DNA from: JBEEFP01 sp041166085 | GTDB taxonomy: Bacteria > Actinomycetota > Acidimicrobiia > Acidimicrobiales > JAFATL01 | Reading direction: 5' to 3' | Assembly: GCA_041166085.1 (NCBI GenBank) | Contig: JBEEFP010000045.1 | Span: 1-64,000, forward strand | Length of the DNA: 64,000 nucleotides | In this document: piece after piece, positions 32,146 through 41,197 of the stretch | Layout: each line of letters begins with the position of its first letter | How positions within the stretch are numbered: the stretch's first letter is position 1 | Program-made: the position numbers and the translations under genes | The notes under the pieces: generated by a model | Databases searched by the model: none | What the model saw: the letters and a program-made list of their open reading frames with translations, nothing else | What the model was told of the DNA's origin: nothing

Positions 32146-33915
32146 CTACCCGGCGGCCCGGCAGGGCTGGTGGATCAAGGTGTTGCAGGCGGGAAGGGCG
32201 GGCACGTCGACCGGACGGGCCGCGCCCGTGGGCTCGCTCAGCACCAGGCTCGAGGGGTGGGCGGCGTCGTGGAGGATGGTGGTGACGCCCGGCAGCGGCA
32301 GCGCGGCGAACGACCACAGGTCGGGGAGGGGCTTGGGCGCCTCGACGGTGAGGCGCAGGCGCGAGCCGCGGCGGAAGACGTGGCCGAACGGGAACACCTC
32401 GATGCGCACCGGCACCGGCTGGCCGGGAACGAGCAGCTGCTGATCGGCCTGCTGGTGGGTCTGGTACGGGCGGGTCGGCGTCGACCGACTCGGATCGAGG
32501 GCGCGGTGTGACGCACGCAGCCAACCCTGCTGCACGAACGTCTCCTGGCCGTCGGGCCGCACCTCGGTGACGGTGACCTGCAGGTCGGTGTCGGGCGCGG
32601 TCGAGCTGATCCACAGGTCGGCGCTGGCCGTGCCCAGCAGCGGCAGGTCGGCGTCGAGCGGCGCGGTCGTGTAGTTCACGAACGTGCCGGGCGGGTGCGG
32701 CTGCTCGCCGAAGAACTGATGGGCGGGCAGGCCCACGCCGCCGTAGGCCGGATCGGGCTGACCGGTGCCGGTCGGACCCGCGTAGACGAAGCTATCGCTC
32801 CCGGTCGCGGCGGCAGCGGAGTCCGTCAGCGCGCCACCTTGTGTCAGCGCGAACGTGCGGTCGGTTGCGGGCGGCGGCCACGTGTCGGTCCACGTGGTGA
32901 ACCCGGGCGCGCGGGTCCCGTTGCGGCCCGCCTCCCACCACACCTGGAAGCGACCGGGCCGCTGATCGAAGCCGTTGTCGACGCCCTTGACGAAGTGGTC
33001 CATGAAGCGGTGCAGCTCGGCGAGGGCGGGCTTGGTGCGGTACATGCTGTGGTCGCCGTTGCTGACGATGCCGTACACGGGCGCGGTCATGCGCGAGATC
33101 CAGTCCACCTCGCGCGGACCGACCTGCTCGTCCTGCCACGCCGCGACGGTCCACGTCGGCACGTTGATGTTCTGCACCTGGTAGCCGGGCGAGCGCTCGC
33201 GGATGAGGTTGTCGTCCCACTGGTGCTGCAGCGACTGGATGAACGGCGTGTTGGCCTTGCTCTGCGGTCGGTTGGCGACGTGCGCGGTGCAGACGGGATC
33301 GCCGGCCGCCACCCGCTGGAGCATGGCGTTGTCGGAGTAGTAGGGCTGCGACGCGAAGCTCCACAGCACGTTGAAGCCGTAATTGAGGATGCCGCCCGGG
33401 TAGGCGATGTCGCGGTAGATGTCGCCGAAGGTGTGTCCCGGCGCGATGGCGACGAGGTGGGGCGGACGGGTGGCGCCGACGAACAGCTGGGTGATGCCGG
33501 GGTAGGACTTGCCGATCATCGCCACCTTGCCGTCGGACCACGGCTGCTTGGCGATCCACTCGATGACGTCGTAACCGTCGGTCGCTTCGGCCGGTTGGAA
33601 GAAGTCCCACGTCCCGCCCGAGCAGCCGCTGCCCCGCAGGCTCACGCCGATGAAGGCGTAGCCGTCGGGCACGTACTCGCTGATGTAGCCGGAGTCGGGG
33701 TTGTAGCCCGCGTCGTAGCCGTCGTAGGTGAACAGCGTGGGGAAGGGGCCGGGGCCGGCAGGGTGCACGACGGTGTACTGCAGTTGCACGCCGTCGCGCA
33801 CCGTGACGTAGCCCGTCTCCCGCACCGGCCCGTCGGCGCGTGCGGGGCGGAGGGCGACTCCAGCACCGGCGACCAGGGCCAGCGCGAGCGCGACGAGAAC
33901 GATGCGTTTGGGCAC
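32146..33915 (-). CDS. Secreted CocE/NonD-type (S15-like) alpha/beta hydrolase
   Basis: 589 residues from GTG 33915. Signal peptide ~1-27 (VALALALVAGAGVALRPARA). The alpha/beta core includes RGSGCSGG and the nucleophile elbow GKSYPG (Ser at ~139). The C-terminal ~200 residues are the jelly-roll domain of X-Pro dipeptidyl peptidases and cocaine-esterase-like proteins (for example RLRLTVEAPKP). It likely hydrolyses acyl or ester bonds outside the cell; the substrate is unknown. A hairpin at 33920 directly precedes the start and no ribosome site is visible. Confidence 0.85.
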   Translation of the reverse strand: MPKRIVLVALALALVAGAGVALRPARADGPVRETGYVTVRDGVQLQYTVVHPAGPGPFPTLFTYDGYDAGYNPDSGYISEYVPDGYAFIGVSLRGSGCSGGTWDFFQPAEATDGYDVIEWIAKQPWSDGKVAMIGKSYPGITQLFVGATRPPHLVAIAPGHTFGDIYRDIAYPGGILNYGFNVLWSFASQPYYSDNAMLQRVAAGDPVCTAHVANRPQSKANTPFIQSLQHQWDDNLIRERSPGYQVQNINVPTWTVAAWQDEQVGPREVDWISRMTAPVYGIVSNGDHSMYRTKPALAELHRFMDHFVKGVDNGFDQRPGRFQVWWEAGRNGTRAPGFTTWTDTWPPPATDRTFALTQGGALTDSAAAATGSDSFVYAGPTGTGQPDPAYGGVGLPAHQFFGEQPHPPGTFVNYTTAPLDADLPLLGTASADLWISSTAPDTDLQVTVTEVRPDGQETFVQQGWLRASHRALDPSRSTPTRPYQTHQQADQQLLVPGQPVPVRIEVFPFGHVFRRGSRLRLTVEAPKPLPDLWSFAALPLPGVTTILHDAAHPSSLVLSEPTGAARPVDVPALPACNTLIHQPCRAAG

Positions 33916-33919
33916 GAGT

Positions 33920-33940
33920 GGGTGACTTCGCCAGTCACCC
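33920..33940. terminator. Hairpin between two minus-strand genes
   Basis: GGGTGACT (33920-33927) and AGTCACCC (33933-33940) form a perfect 8-base stem. It lies between the stop of the upstream minus-strand gene (33958) and GTG 33915, so it could end that transcript or act as a leader structure for the hydrolase. Confidence 0.35.
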
Positions 33941-33957
33941 GGTGCCCTCCTGCTCCG

Positions 33958-35649
33958 TTAGCGGGGTGTCCCCACCATGGTGATGCGGGGGGCCGTGGCG
34001 GCGCTGGCGTCGGTCCTGGTCTGGAGGAAGGTGACCACGATGCGGTCGGCGGTGACCACGATGCCGCTCACGCCGGTGACCGGTTGGCCCGCCACGTCCT
34101 CGAGGGACTGGGCCTGCCACGTGACACCGTCGCGGCTGGTGAGCAGGTGGTACGTCGGCTGCCAACGCTGCTGCGGGTTGGCCCGCATGGTGGCGTCGTC
34201 GGGCGTCTCCATGAGCACGACGGCGACGCCGGCCGGTCCGACCCCGCCCGAGCCCAGGTTGAACTGGGTGTTCGGGGCGTGGGGCACGAGGTCGTCGAGC
34301 GGGGTGCGGCCCCAGCCCGTGTCGGTCTTGCGCAAGAGGAAGGCGCCGTCGGTGCCGCCGCCGAGGAGGGCGGCCCGGCCGCCCAGCTGACCCGCGCCGC
34401 CGAACCAGTCCAAGCCGTCCTGCGGGGGCGCCTGCTCCCACTGGCGGCCGTCAGGCGAGTGCAGCACCGTCATGCCGGGCCGGGCCTGCTTGGCGACCAC
34501 CGGGTCGACCCACTGGGCGGCGACGAGGTCGAACCCGGCCGCGTCGTGCTCGAGGGTGATGGGAGCGCTGATCGACGCGTCGGCCATCTGCACCCGCTCG
34601 AACTGGGTGGAGCCGGCAGGGGCGAAGAAGGCGAAGGGCTGGTGGCGCGCGGCTCGCAGCAGGTCGCCGTCTACGTGCAGCTGGTCCCACGTGTAGGAGG
34701 CGGTGACGCCGCGTGCGTCCTGGGGACTGAGCACCGTGGGATCGCGTCCGTCGGTGCCGGGCTTCATGCAATAGGTGGGCATGACCTCGTCGGGTTTGGT
34801 GGCCGGCTCGCCACCGTTGTCGAGCGAGGTGCCGGCCGGACACGGGTTGTCGCGCTTGGGCCCGAGCACGTCGACACCCGTGGCGGTGGTCGCCCACCCG
34901 TTCGGTGCGGCGGCGCCGGCCGGGAGCAGCGCGGGGACGTCGAGGGCCGCTTGCAGCTGGGCAACCGCGACGGTGCCCTTGTCGCTGGTGGCGATGGCGG
35001 TGTCGACCACCGAGAGCGTGAGGGTGTGGGGCGCCATGCCGATGACGTCGACGGGGAGATGGGCCTTGCTCCACGTCTTGCCGTCGTCGTCGGACCAGCC
35101 CGCCAGCACGTCGGACGCGGGCTTCCTGTTCGCGGTCATGGCGGTGGCCGGGCCGGTGCCCACCGCGTAGACGCGGCCCGATCCGGGCGCGAGGTCGGAG
35201 AGGTAGAGGTCGGTGCCGAGCTTGCTGGCCGACGTCCAGTCGACGCCGTCGGTCGAGCGGTAGACGTAGCCGTTCTGCCTGGTGCCTTCGACCGCCTTCT
35301 CGCCCTTGCCGGTCGACAGCGCGTAGACGGGGCCGTCACCGGAGATGGACGGCGACCACGCCAGGCCTTCGACGTTGTCGGCGCGCGTCCAGCGCAGGCC
35401 CGCGTCGCCGAGGCGGGCGACGCCGCCGGGCTGGGTGGCCACGCCGATGCGACCGTCGCGGTCCCCCCGCGTGCCGATGAAGGCGACGGCGCCGGCGACG
35501 ACGGCGATCGTGGTGACCGTCGCCAGTCCGGCCCGCTGCCGGCGCGAGCGCTTGCGTGCGCGGGTGAGGACGGTGTCGACGTCGCCGGCGGGGATGTCGA
35601 AGGAGGCCGCGGCCCCCGTGAGGTCGAGGTCGTTGTCGTCGATATGCAT
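33958..35649 (-). CDS. Membrane-anchored beta-propeller-like protein coupled to a sigma factor
   Basis: 563 residues from ATG 35649, with GAGGAGAAC upstream. A cytoplasmic N-terminus of ~40 residues, one membrane helix (VTTIAVVAGAVAFIG at ~45-60), then an extracellular region with repeated Asp-box-like stretches: YRSTDGVDWTSASKL, WSDDDGKTWSKAHL, HSPDGRQWEQAP and TSRDGVTWQAQSL. This resembles sialidase/BNR propellers. Its ATG is one base from the sigma-factor stop (TGATG), so it may be the anti-sigma or sensory partner even without a classic zinc-finger anti-sigma domain. Confidence 0.75.
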   Translation of the reverse strand: MHIDDNDLDLTGAAASFDIPAGDVDTVLTRARKRSRRQRAGLATVTTIAVVAGAVAFIGTRGDRDGRIGVATQPGGVARLGDAGLRWTRADNVEGLAWSPSISGDGPVYALSTGKGEKAVEGTRQNGYVYRSTDGVDWTSASKLGTDLYLSDLAPGSGRVYAVGTGPATAMTANRKPASDVLAGWSDDDGKTWSKAHLPVDVIGMAPHTLTLSVVDTAIATSDKGTVAVAQLQAALDVPALLPAGAAAPNGWATTATGVDVLGPKRDNPCPAGTSLDNGGEPATKPDEVMPTYCMKPGTDGRDPTVLSPQDARGVTASYTWDQLHVDGDLLRAARHQPFAFFAPAGSTQFERVQMADASISAPITLEHDAAGFDLVAAQWVDPVVAKQARPGMTVLHSPDGRQWEQAPPQDGLDWFGGAGQLGGRAALLGGGTDGAFLLRKTDTGWGRTPLDDLVPHAPNTQFNLGSGGVGPAGVAVVLMETPDDATMRANPQQRWQPTYHLLTSRDGVTWQAQSLEDVAGQPVTGVSGIVVTADRIVVTFLQTRTDASAATAPRITMVGTPR

Positions 35650-36164
35650 CAGTTCTCCTCGGGGCGGAGATGGGCGAGACGGGTCTGCAGGTGGCGCAAC
35701 GCGCGGTGGAGGCGGCTCTTGACCGTGCCGGGACGGGTGCCGAGGGCGGCGGCTGTCTCCGCCTCGGACATGCCGAGGTAGAAGCGGCACACCACGACGG
35801 CGCGCTGCTTGATGTCGAGCTCGGACAACGCGGCCAGCACGTCCGGCTCGCGCGCGGCGGGCACGTCGGTCGGGTCGCGGTCCACGGGAGGGGCGGGCGC
35901 ACGGCGTCGCCGCCGCAGCACCGAGCTGGCCCAGTTGAGGGCGACCCGGTACACCCAGCCGCCCGGGTTCTCGTAACGCCCGACGGTGCCCCAGCGTTGG
36001 TAGGCGCGGGCCATGGCCTCGTCGACCGCCTCGGCGGCCAGGTGGGCGTCGCCGAGCGTGAGGGCGAGGGCCCGGGCGACTCGATCCCGCGTCGACTCGT
36101 AGAACGAGACGAACGGGAGAGGCTCGCCCAGGACCTCGACGTCGGCCGGCAACGGGTAGGTCAT
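35649..36164 (-). CDS. ECF sigma factor (SigE-like)
   Basis: 171 residues from ATG 36164; ATG 36212 is in frame but overlaps the upstream gene. Region 2: FVSFYESTRDRVARALALTLGD, AVDEAMARAYQRWGTV, GGWVYRVALNWASSVLRRRRR. Region 4: LDIKQRAVVVCRFYLGMSEAETAAALGTRPGTVKSRLHRALRHL. The stop shares a base with the propeller-protein start, pointing to a sigma/anti-sigma-like pair. Confidence 0.88.
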   Translation of the reverse strand: MTYPLPADVEVLGEPLPFVSFYESTRDRVARALALTLGDAHLAAEAVDEAMARAYQRWGTVGRYENPGGWVYRVALNWASSVLRRRRRAPAPPVDRDPTDVPAAREPDVLAALSELDIKQRAVVVCRFYLGMSEAETAAALGTRPGTVKSRLHRALRHLQTRLAHLRPEEN

Positions 36165-36201
36165 GACGCCATCCACACCGGGTACACCTGCGGGGACGCC
36201 G

Positions 36202-37998
36202 TCAGGTTCCATGACGCTCGAGGATCCCGCGTGCGGCCGCGTTGTGCGGGTCCCGTTGCAGGGCCCGCCGTGCCGCTCGCTCCGCCTGGGGCCAGCGCTG
36301 CTGCTCGGCGTAGAGGACGGCGAGGTCGACCGACGCCGCGGCGCTGTGCGGCGCCAGGTGCTCGGCCCGCGTCCACGCCCGCTCGGCGCGCGCGTGGTCG
36401 CCGAGCAGCTCGTCCGCCACGCCGAGGCGCAGCAGCACCTCGGCGTTGCGCGGGTCGTCGCGGGAGAGGGCGGCGAGGGCATCACGCGCGGCCATGGCGT
36501 CGGCCCGGCTCGTCGTCTGGCGCGCCTGCACCAGCAGGAGCCGGGCCCGCTCGGTTCGCACCACGGGATCGCGCGGGGACACCGCGAGGGCGTGGTCCAG
36601 CTGGCGGACGGCCGGCCGCGTCGCGGGCGCGAGGGCGCGCGCCGCGACCAGGCGGTAGCGGATCTGGTCGGGGCGCAACGACGCGGCGCGCGTCGGGTCG
36701 CGTCCCGTCGCGAGAGCGGCCTTGGCCGCGTGGTCGGCGGCCACGTCGAGCCCGCCCGCGACCAGCGCGGCGGCGGCCACCAGTGCGCCCGCGAGTGCGC
36801 CCGCGACACGAACCGGTCGGTACTTCCCCCCGTGTGGCACGGGATGTTCCCGCCCGGTTCGTGTCGCGTGGGCGACGACGAGGCCGGCGAGCAGCCAGAC
36901 GACGGGTTCGAGCTCGCCGATGGGGAACAGGAAGAGCGACTGGGCCGCGTAGGCGACGAGACCGGCAGCGAGTCCCGCGTGCACGGCGCTGCCAGCGCGC
37001 AGGGTGCGCACGACGTAGGCACCGACGGCGAGGACGAGGGCGGCGTAGGCGGCCAAGCCCAGGACGCCGGTGGTGGCGGCCACGTCGAGGACTGCGCTGT
37101 GGGCGCGGTCCGGCAACGGGTCGCGCCCGTGGGCCCGCTCGTAGCCGTCGTCCACGGCGCGGCCGAAGGCGATGCGGTAGCCCTCGGGGCCGACGCCGAG
37201 CAGCGGGCGGTGGGCGACGACACGCGCGGCGACGCGCCACTCGTCGAGCCTGCCGCGCGCGCCGCCGTTGCGGTCGGTGACGACGTCGGGCAGGCGGCCG
37301 GCCACTCCCGTCGCAACTGCGATCACCACCGCGAGGACGGCGGCCGCGACAGCGGTGCGCCACGGGAGGCGCCGACGCATCACCGCGACGACGACGGCCG
37401 CGACGGCCACACCCACCCACGCCGCGCGCGCCCCCGACACCACCAGACCCGCGCCGCCCGCGACCGCGGCCGCCGCCGCCAGCCGCCGGGCCCGCCCCGT
37501 CGCGGCCGTGTCCGACGCGAGGCCGACCGCTATTGGTGCGAGCAGCGCGAGGGCGGCGCCCAGATAGGCGGAGGACCCGAACGGCCCGACCGGCCGGTTG
37601 CCCGCACCCACCAGCGCGATGGGATGCCACCCGACCGCCTCGGCGACGGCCCACGTGCCGGCCAACCCGCACGCGGCGACGGCAACCCACATGACGGTCG
37701 AGCGTTCGTCGGGGCGCAGCGCGCGGGCGGTGGCGAACGCCAGCGCGCACAAGCCCCACGTCAGCCAACCGAGGTGACGTTCGGGTGTGCCCGTCCACGC
37801 GTACACGCGGTCGACGCCGAACGCAGCGGCCCCGCCCGCGACGAGGAGGAACGCACCCCACGCCATCACCAACCGGCGGGGCAGGGGAGGGTGCGGACGG
37901 CCGAGCACAGTGGCCGCGCCCGCGACCACGAGGGCGCTGACGGCCAGCCACTTGGCGGGTCCGAACGGCGCCAGTCCCCCCGGATCCACGACCAACAT
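36202..37998 (-). CDS. O-antigen ligase-like protein with C-terminal TPR region
   Basis: 598 residues from ATG 37998; the open frame reaches TTG 38034, but that lies inside a 20-base hairpin. About a dozen membrane helices in the first ~400 residues. HRPLLGVGPEGYRIAF is the Wzy_C/WaaL motif in the large periplasm-facing loop. The last ~150 residues are helical TPR repeats (LRLGVADELLGDHARAERAWTRAEHLAPHSAAA, then a second unit). The TPRs could position partners for glycan attachment or polymerisation. It is a second ligase-like gene in the window and runs towards the sigma-factor pair. Confidence 0.8.
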   Translation of the reverse strand: MLVVDPGGLAPFGPAKWLAVSALVVAGAATVLGRPHPPLPRRLVMAWGAFLLVAGGAAAFGVDRVYAWTGTPERHLGWLTWGLCALAFATARALRPDERSTVMWVAVAACGLAGTWAVAEAVGWHPIALVGAGNRPVGPFGSSAYLGAALALLAPIAVGLASDTAATGRARRLAAAAAVAGGAGLVVSGARAAWVGVAVAAVVVAVMRRRLPWRTAVAAAVLAVVIAVATGVAGRLPDVVTDRNGGARGRLDEWRVAARVVAHRPLLGVGPEGYRIAFGRAVDDGYERAHGRDPLPDRAHSAVLDVAATTGVLGLAAYAALVLAVGAYVVRTLRAGSAVHAGLAAGLVAYAAQSLFLFPIGELEPVVWLLAGLVVAHATRTGREHPVPHGGKYRPVRVAGALAGALVAAAALVAGGLDVAADHAAKAALATGRDPTRAASLRPDQIRYRLVAARALAPATRPAVRQLDHALAVSPRDPVVRTERARLLLVQARQTTSRADAMAARDALAALSRDDPRNAEVLLRLGVADELLGDHARAERAWTRAEHLAPHSAAASVDLAVLYAEQQRWPQAERAARRALQRDPHNAAARGILERHGT

Positions 37999-38024
37999 GG
38001 CGGCGGGCAGGGCCGCGACGAGAC

Positions 38025-38067
38025 CTCGAGGCAATACCTTGCGGATTCCGCAAGGTATTGCCTCGAG
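38025..38067. terminator. 20-base perfect hairpin after the PAS-GGDEF-EAL gene
   Basis: 38025-38044 (starting CTCGAGGCAATACC) is the exact complement of 38048-38067 around ATT. It begins eight bases after the stop of the minus-strand gene ending at 38075, and covers the TTG that would otherwise start the ligase gene. Very probably the terminator of the upstream gene. Confidence 0.6.
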
Positions 38068-38074
38068 AATGGGG

Positions 38075-41000
38075 TCAGTGCGCGGCGGTGGCCGGGGCGC
38101 GGCCGGACAGCCAGGCGGTGAGGTCGGATCCGGTCTGGGGACGGCAGCAGTGGTAGCCCTGGGCGACCGGGCAGCCGAGCTCGCGGAGGACGGCCATACC
38201 CCGCTCGTCCTCGACGCCCTCGGCCACGACGCTGAGCCCGAGGGCCCGGCCCAGCTGGACGATGGTGGTGACGATGGCCCTGTCGCGCGGGTCGTCGGCG
38301 ATGTGTTGGATGAAGGCGCGGTCGACCTTGAGCTCGTCGACCGGGAGCTCCTTCAGATAGAGCAGTGACGAGTACCCGGTGCCGAGGTCGTCGACGGACA
38401 GCCGCACGCCGAGCCGGCGCAGGTCGGCCATGGCGCGCAGCGCCGTCTCCCCCTCGGCCAGGCTGTTCTCGGTGATCTCGAAGATGAGCCGCCGTCCTGG
38501 CACGTCGTGCACGACGAGAGCGGCCGTCACCCATTGGGTGAGCTCGGGGTCGACGAGGACGCGGGGCGACAGGTTCACCGCCAGGTCGAGCACGATCCCC
38601 TCGGAGCACCAGTAGCGCCATTGCGCGAGGGCCTCGTCGAGCACGTGACGGGTGAGGGGCAGCACCAGCCCGGTCTGCTCGGCGAGGGGGATGAAGTCGG
38701 CGGGCGGGATGAACCCGTGCACGGGGTGCTCCCAGCGGGCCAGGGCCTCGACGCCGAGCACCGCACCGGTGGCCACGTCGACCTTCGGTTGGTAGTGGAC
38801 GGTGATCTCGCGGTTGTCCAGCGCGCGCCGCAGGTCGGCGACGAGGCCGAGCCGCGCGGCCACGTCCTGGTCGTCGGACGGGAGGAACTCGGCCAGACCG
38901 CCACCCTCGCGACGGGCCCGCTGCATGGCCAGGTCGGCCTGGCGCAACAGGACGACGCCATCACCGCCTCCCGTCGGGAGCACCGCCGCGCCGACGCTGG
39001 CGCCGATGTGCAGTGGCACGTCGCGCAGGACGAGTGCTCCTCCGATGGCGGCGACGACCGTGGCCGCGACGCGTGACGCCCGCTCGATGTCGTCCACACC
39101 GCGAAGGAGGATGGCGAACTCGTCGCCACCGATGCGGGACACGAGGTCGCCCTGACGGGTGCAGGCCGTGAGCCGGCGGGCCACCTCCTGCAGCACGAGG
39201 TCGCCGACGTCGTGGCCCAGGCCGTCGTTGATCTGGGTGAACCCGGTGAGGTCGATGCTCAGGAGCGCGGCACCGTCGGTGCCCACGTCGCGCAACGCGT
39301 CGATGAGCGTGACTCGATTGGCGAGGCCGGTGAGGATGTCGTGTCGGGCCTGGTACGCCAGCAGGCCCTCGGCCTGTCGCCGCGCCGTCACGTCCTGTAT
39401 CTGCCCGAAGAAGTAGAGAGGACTGCCCCTTTCGTCGCGCACGAGCGACGACGTGATGTGCACCCACACGATCGCCCCGTCGGGCGCCACGTAGCGCACC
39501 TCGGTGTCGGCATGCGGTCCGCCCGCCAGCACCTCCTGGCGCAGGTGCGCGATGCGCGCGACGTCCTCGGGGTGGACGAACTCGAGCAGGCGGCGGCCGA
39601 CGGTGTCGACCATGGTGCGTCCGACCAAGCGGCAGAAGGCGGGGTTGGCGCGCAGCAGCACGCCCTCGGGGTCGACCATCGTCATGCCGACGGGCGAGTG
39701 CTCGAAGCCCTGCTGGAAGCGCAGCTCGGCCTCGAGCAGGTCCTGCTCGGCGCGGTGCGCGTCGGTGATGTCGAGGGAGGTGCCGACGACCTTGTCGGTT
39801 CCCTGCTCGGTCCGCACGAGGGTGCCGTGCGAGCGCAGCCAGCGCACCTCGCCGGTGGGCAGCAACACGCGGTTCACCAGCCCGCCCGGCTCGCGCGTCT
39901 GGGCGGCGCGGCTGATGTGGGACGTCACCGCTTCATGCTCGTCGGGATGGGCGCGCGCGACGTACGCCTCGAGGCTGGGCTCGACCTCGCCGGGCGCGTA
40001 CCCGAGGAGGCGGAAGTGCTCGTCGGACCACGCGACCACGCCGGTGTCGACGTCCCACTCCCAGCTGCCGAGGTGGGCCACCTGCTGCGCGACGGCCAGG
40101 CTGGCCTGGGCCCGCCGGTGATGGTCGATCTCGCCGAGCAGCCGGTCGGTGAGCCGCGAGTTCTCGAGGTGAACGATGGCCTGGCGCAGGACGGTGAGCG
40201 TGCCCACGGGGACGGCGACGAGCACCACGATCCCGTTGACGCGGCCGGCGACGATCTGCTCGATGCACGCCGATGCGAGCAGTGCGACGAGCGGCAGGTA
40301 GGGCGCGGCCGTCAGCCACGCCGTCAGCTGCGGGCGCTCGGCCGGCTCGTCTGCCCGCCCGACCTCGACGGCGCTGAGGGCGGCCACCGCGACGAGCAGG
40401 AACCCGAGCACCCATCCGACGTCCCAGAGCTGGCCCGTGGTGTAGCGGCCGCTGGCCGCGAGGGCGCCGAACGCGCTGTCGGCCGCGCCCACGGCCATGA
40501 CGCCGCCCACGAGGTAGGCGATGGGCCGTCGGTAGCCGGGCACCGAGTGCTCGGCCACCCAGAGGGCCACGATCACCAGCATGATGTCGATGCACGGATA
40601 GCTCAGCCCGATGACGAGGGCGGCGTGGTCGCCGTGACGGGCGAGCGGCGACAGCACCGGCGCCCATGCCGCGCCCACCAACGAGCCGGCCACCATCAGG
40701 CCGTCGACCACGGAGCGCACCGCGGTGGCGGCCCGCCACCCGGCCGGCAGCATCAGCAGGCCGACCAGCGCGAACGGCACCGAGCCGATCAGGAAGACGT
40801 CGACGAGCGACGGGGTCGGGACGGCGCGGTGCAGGACCAACTCGTAGACGACCCACACGGCCTGGCCGATCGCCCAGCACCCGAGCCACGCCGCCAGCCA
40901 GCCCCAGGGTCGGCCCGCGCCTCGACGGACTGCCCACACGCACGTGGCGCACGCGACCGCCACGGCGGCGAGCACGCTGAGGTCGTCGACCCATTGGGTG

Positions 41001-41092
41001 ACCGTGGCGCCCCCGACGTCCAGCGCCAGCCAGAGCAGGAGCGCGAGCGACACCGTTCCGACGCCCAGCGCCGCTCGGGTCGTCCTGCGCAC
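38075..41092 (-). CDS. Membrane PAS-PAS-GGDEF-EAL cyclic-di-GMP enzyme
   Basis: 1005 residues from GTG or ATG at 41092. About nine helices in residues 5-320, two PAS domains (~340-455 and ~465-575, second with FFGQIQDVTARRQAEG), GGDEF at ~590-750 with RIGGDEFAI (~656) and EAL at ~765-1000 with GVEALARW (~782) and DDLGTGYSS. An RQGD inhibitory site sits five residues before GGDEF. The first metal segment reads SIDLTGFTQIND rather than the usual DLDxFKxIND, which may alter cyclase activity; EAL residues are complete. Divergent from the PucR regulator at 41198. Confidence 0.92.
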   Translation of the reverse strand: MRRTTRAALGVGTVSLALLLWLALDVGGATVTQWVDDLSVLAAVAVACATCVWAVRRGAGRPWGWLAAWLGCWAIGQAVWVVYELVLHRAVPTPSLVDVFLIGSVPFALVGLLMLPAGWRAATAVRSVVDGLMVAGSLVGAAWAPVLSPLARHGDHAALVIGLSYPCIDIMLVIVALWVAEHSVPGYRRPIAYLVGGVMAVGAADSAFGALAASGRYTTGQLWDVGWVLGFLLVAVAALSAVEVGRADEPAERPQLTAWLTAAPYLPLVALLASACIEQIVAGRVNGIVVLVAVPVGTLTVLRQAIVHLENSRLTDRLLGEIDHHRRAQASLAVAQQVAHLGSWEWDVDTGVVAWSDEHFRLLGYAPGEVEPSLEAYVARAHPDEHEAVTSHISRAAQTREPGGLVNRVLLPTGEVRWLRSHGTLVRTEQGTDKVVGTSLDITDAHRAEQDLLEAELRFQQGFEHSPVGMTMVDPEGVLLRANPAFCRLVGRTMVDTVGRRLLEFVHPEDVARIAHLRQEVLAGGPHADTEVRYVAPDGAIVWVHITSSLVRDERGSPLYFFGQIQDVTARRQAEGLLAYQARHDILTGLANRVTLIDALRDVGTDGAALLSIDLTGFTQINDGLGHDVGDLVLQEVARRLTACTRQGDLVSRIGGDEFAILLRGVDDIERASRVAATVVAAIGGALVLRDVPLHIGASVGAAVLPTGGGDGVVLLRQADLAMQRARREGGGLAEFLPSDDQDVAARLGLVADLRRALDNREITVHYQPKVDVATGAVLGVEALARWEHPVHGFIPPADFIPLAEQTGLVLPLTRHVLDEALAQWRYWCSEGIVLDLAVNLSPRVLVDPELTQWVTAALVVHDVPGRRLIFEITENSLAEGETALRAMADLRRLGVRLSVDDLGTGYSSLLYLKELPVDELKVDRAFIQHIADDPRDRAIVTTIVQLGRALGLSVVAEGVEDERGMAVLRELGCPVAQGYHCCRPQTGSDLTAWLSGRAPATAAH

Positions 41093-41197
41093 GAACTCGA
41101 CCTCTCCAACAGTTGCCAGCCCGAGCCATTATCGACGGGAACGCCCCCCAACTTGAGCAAGCGGCCCGGCGTCCATCCGGGGGCCTACCCTCTGACC

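Noticed and set aside
32695..35781. 1028-codon plus-strand open frame
   Set aside because: It is antisense to the hydrolase and propeller genes, has low-complexity Gly/Arg/Val composition and no ribosome site; high-GC DNA commonly gives such frames.
39212..41197. Upstream extension of the PucR frame
   Set aside because: Antisense to the PAS-GGDEF-EAL gene; the real start is ATG 41198.
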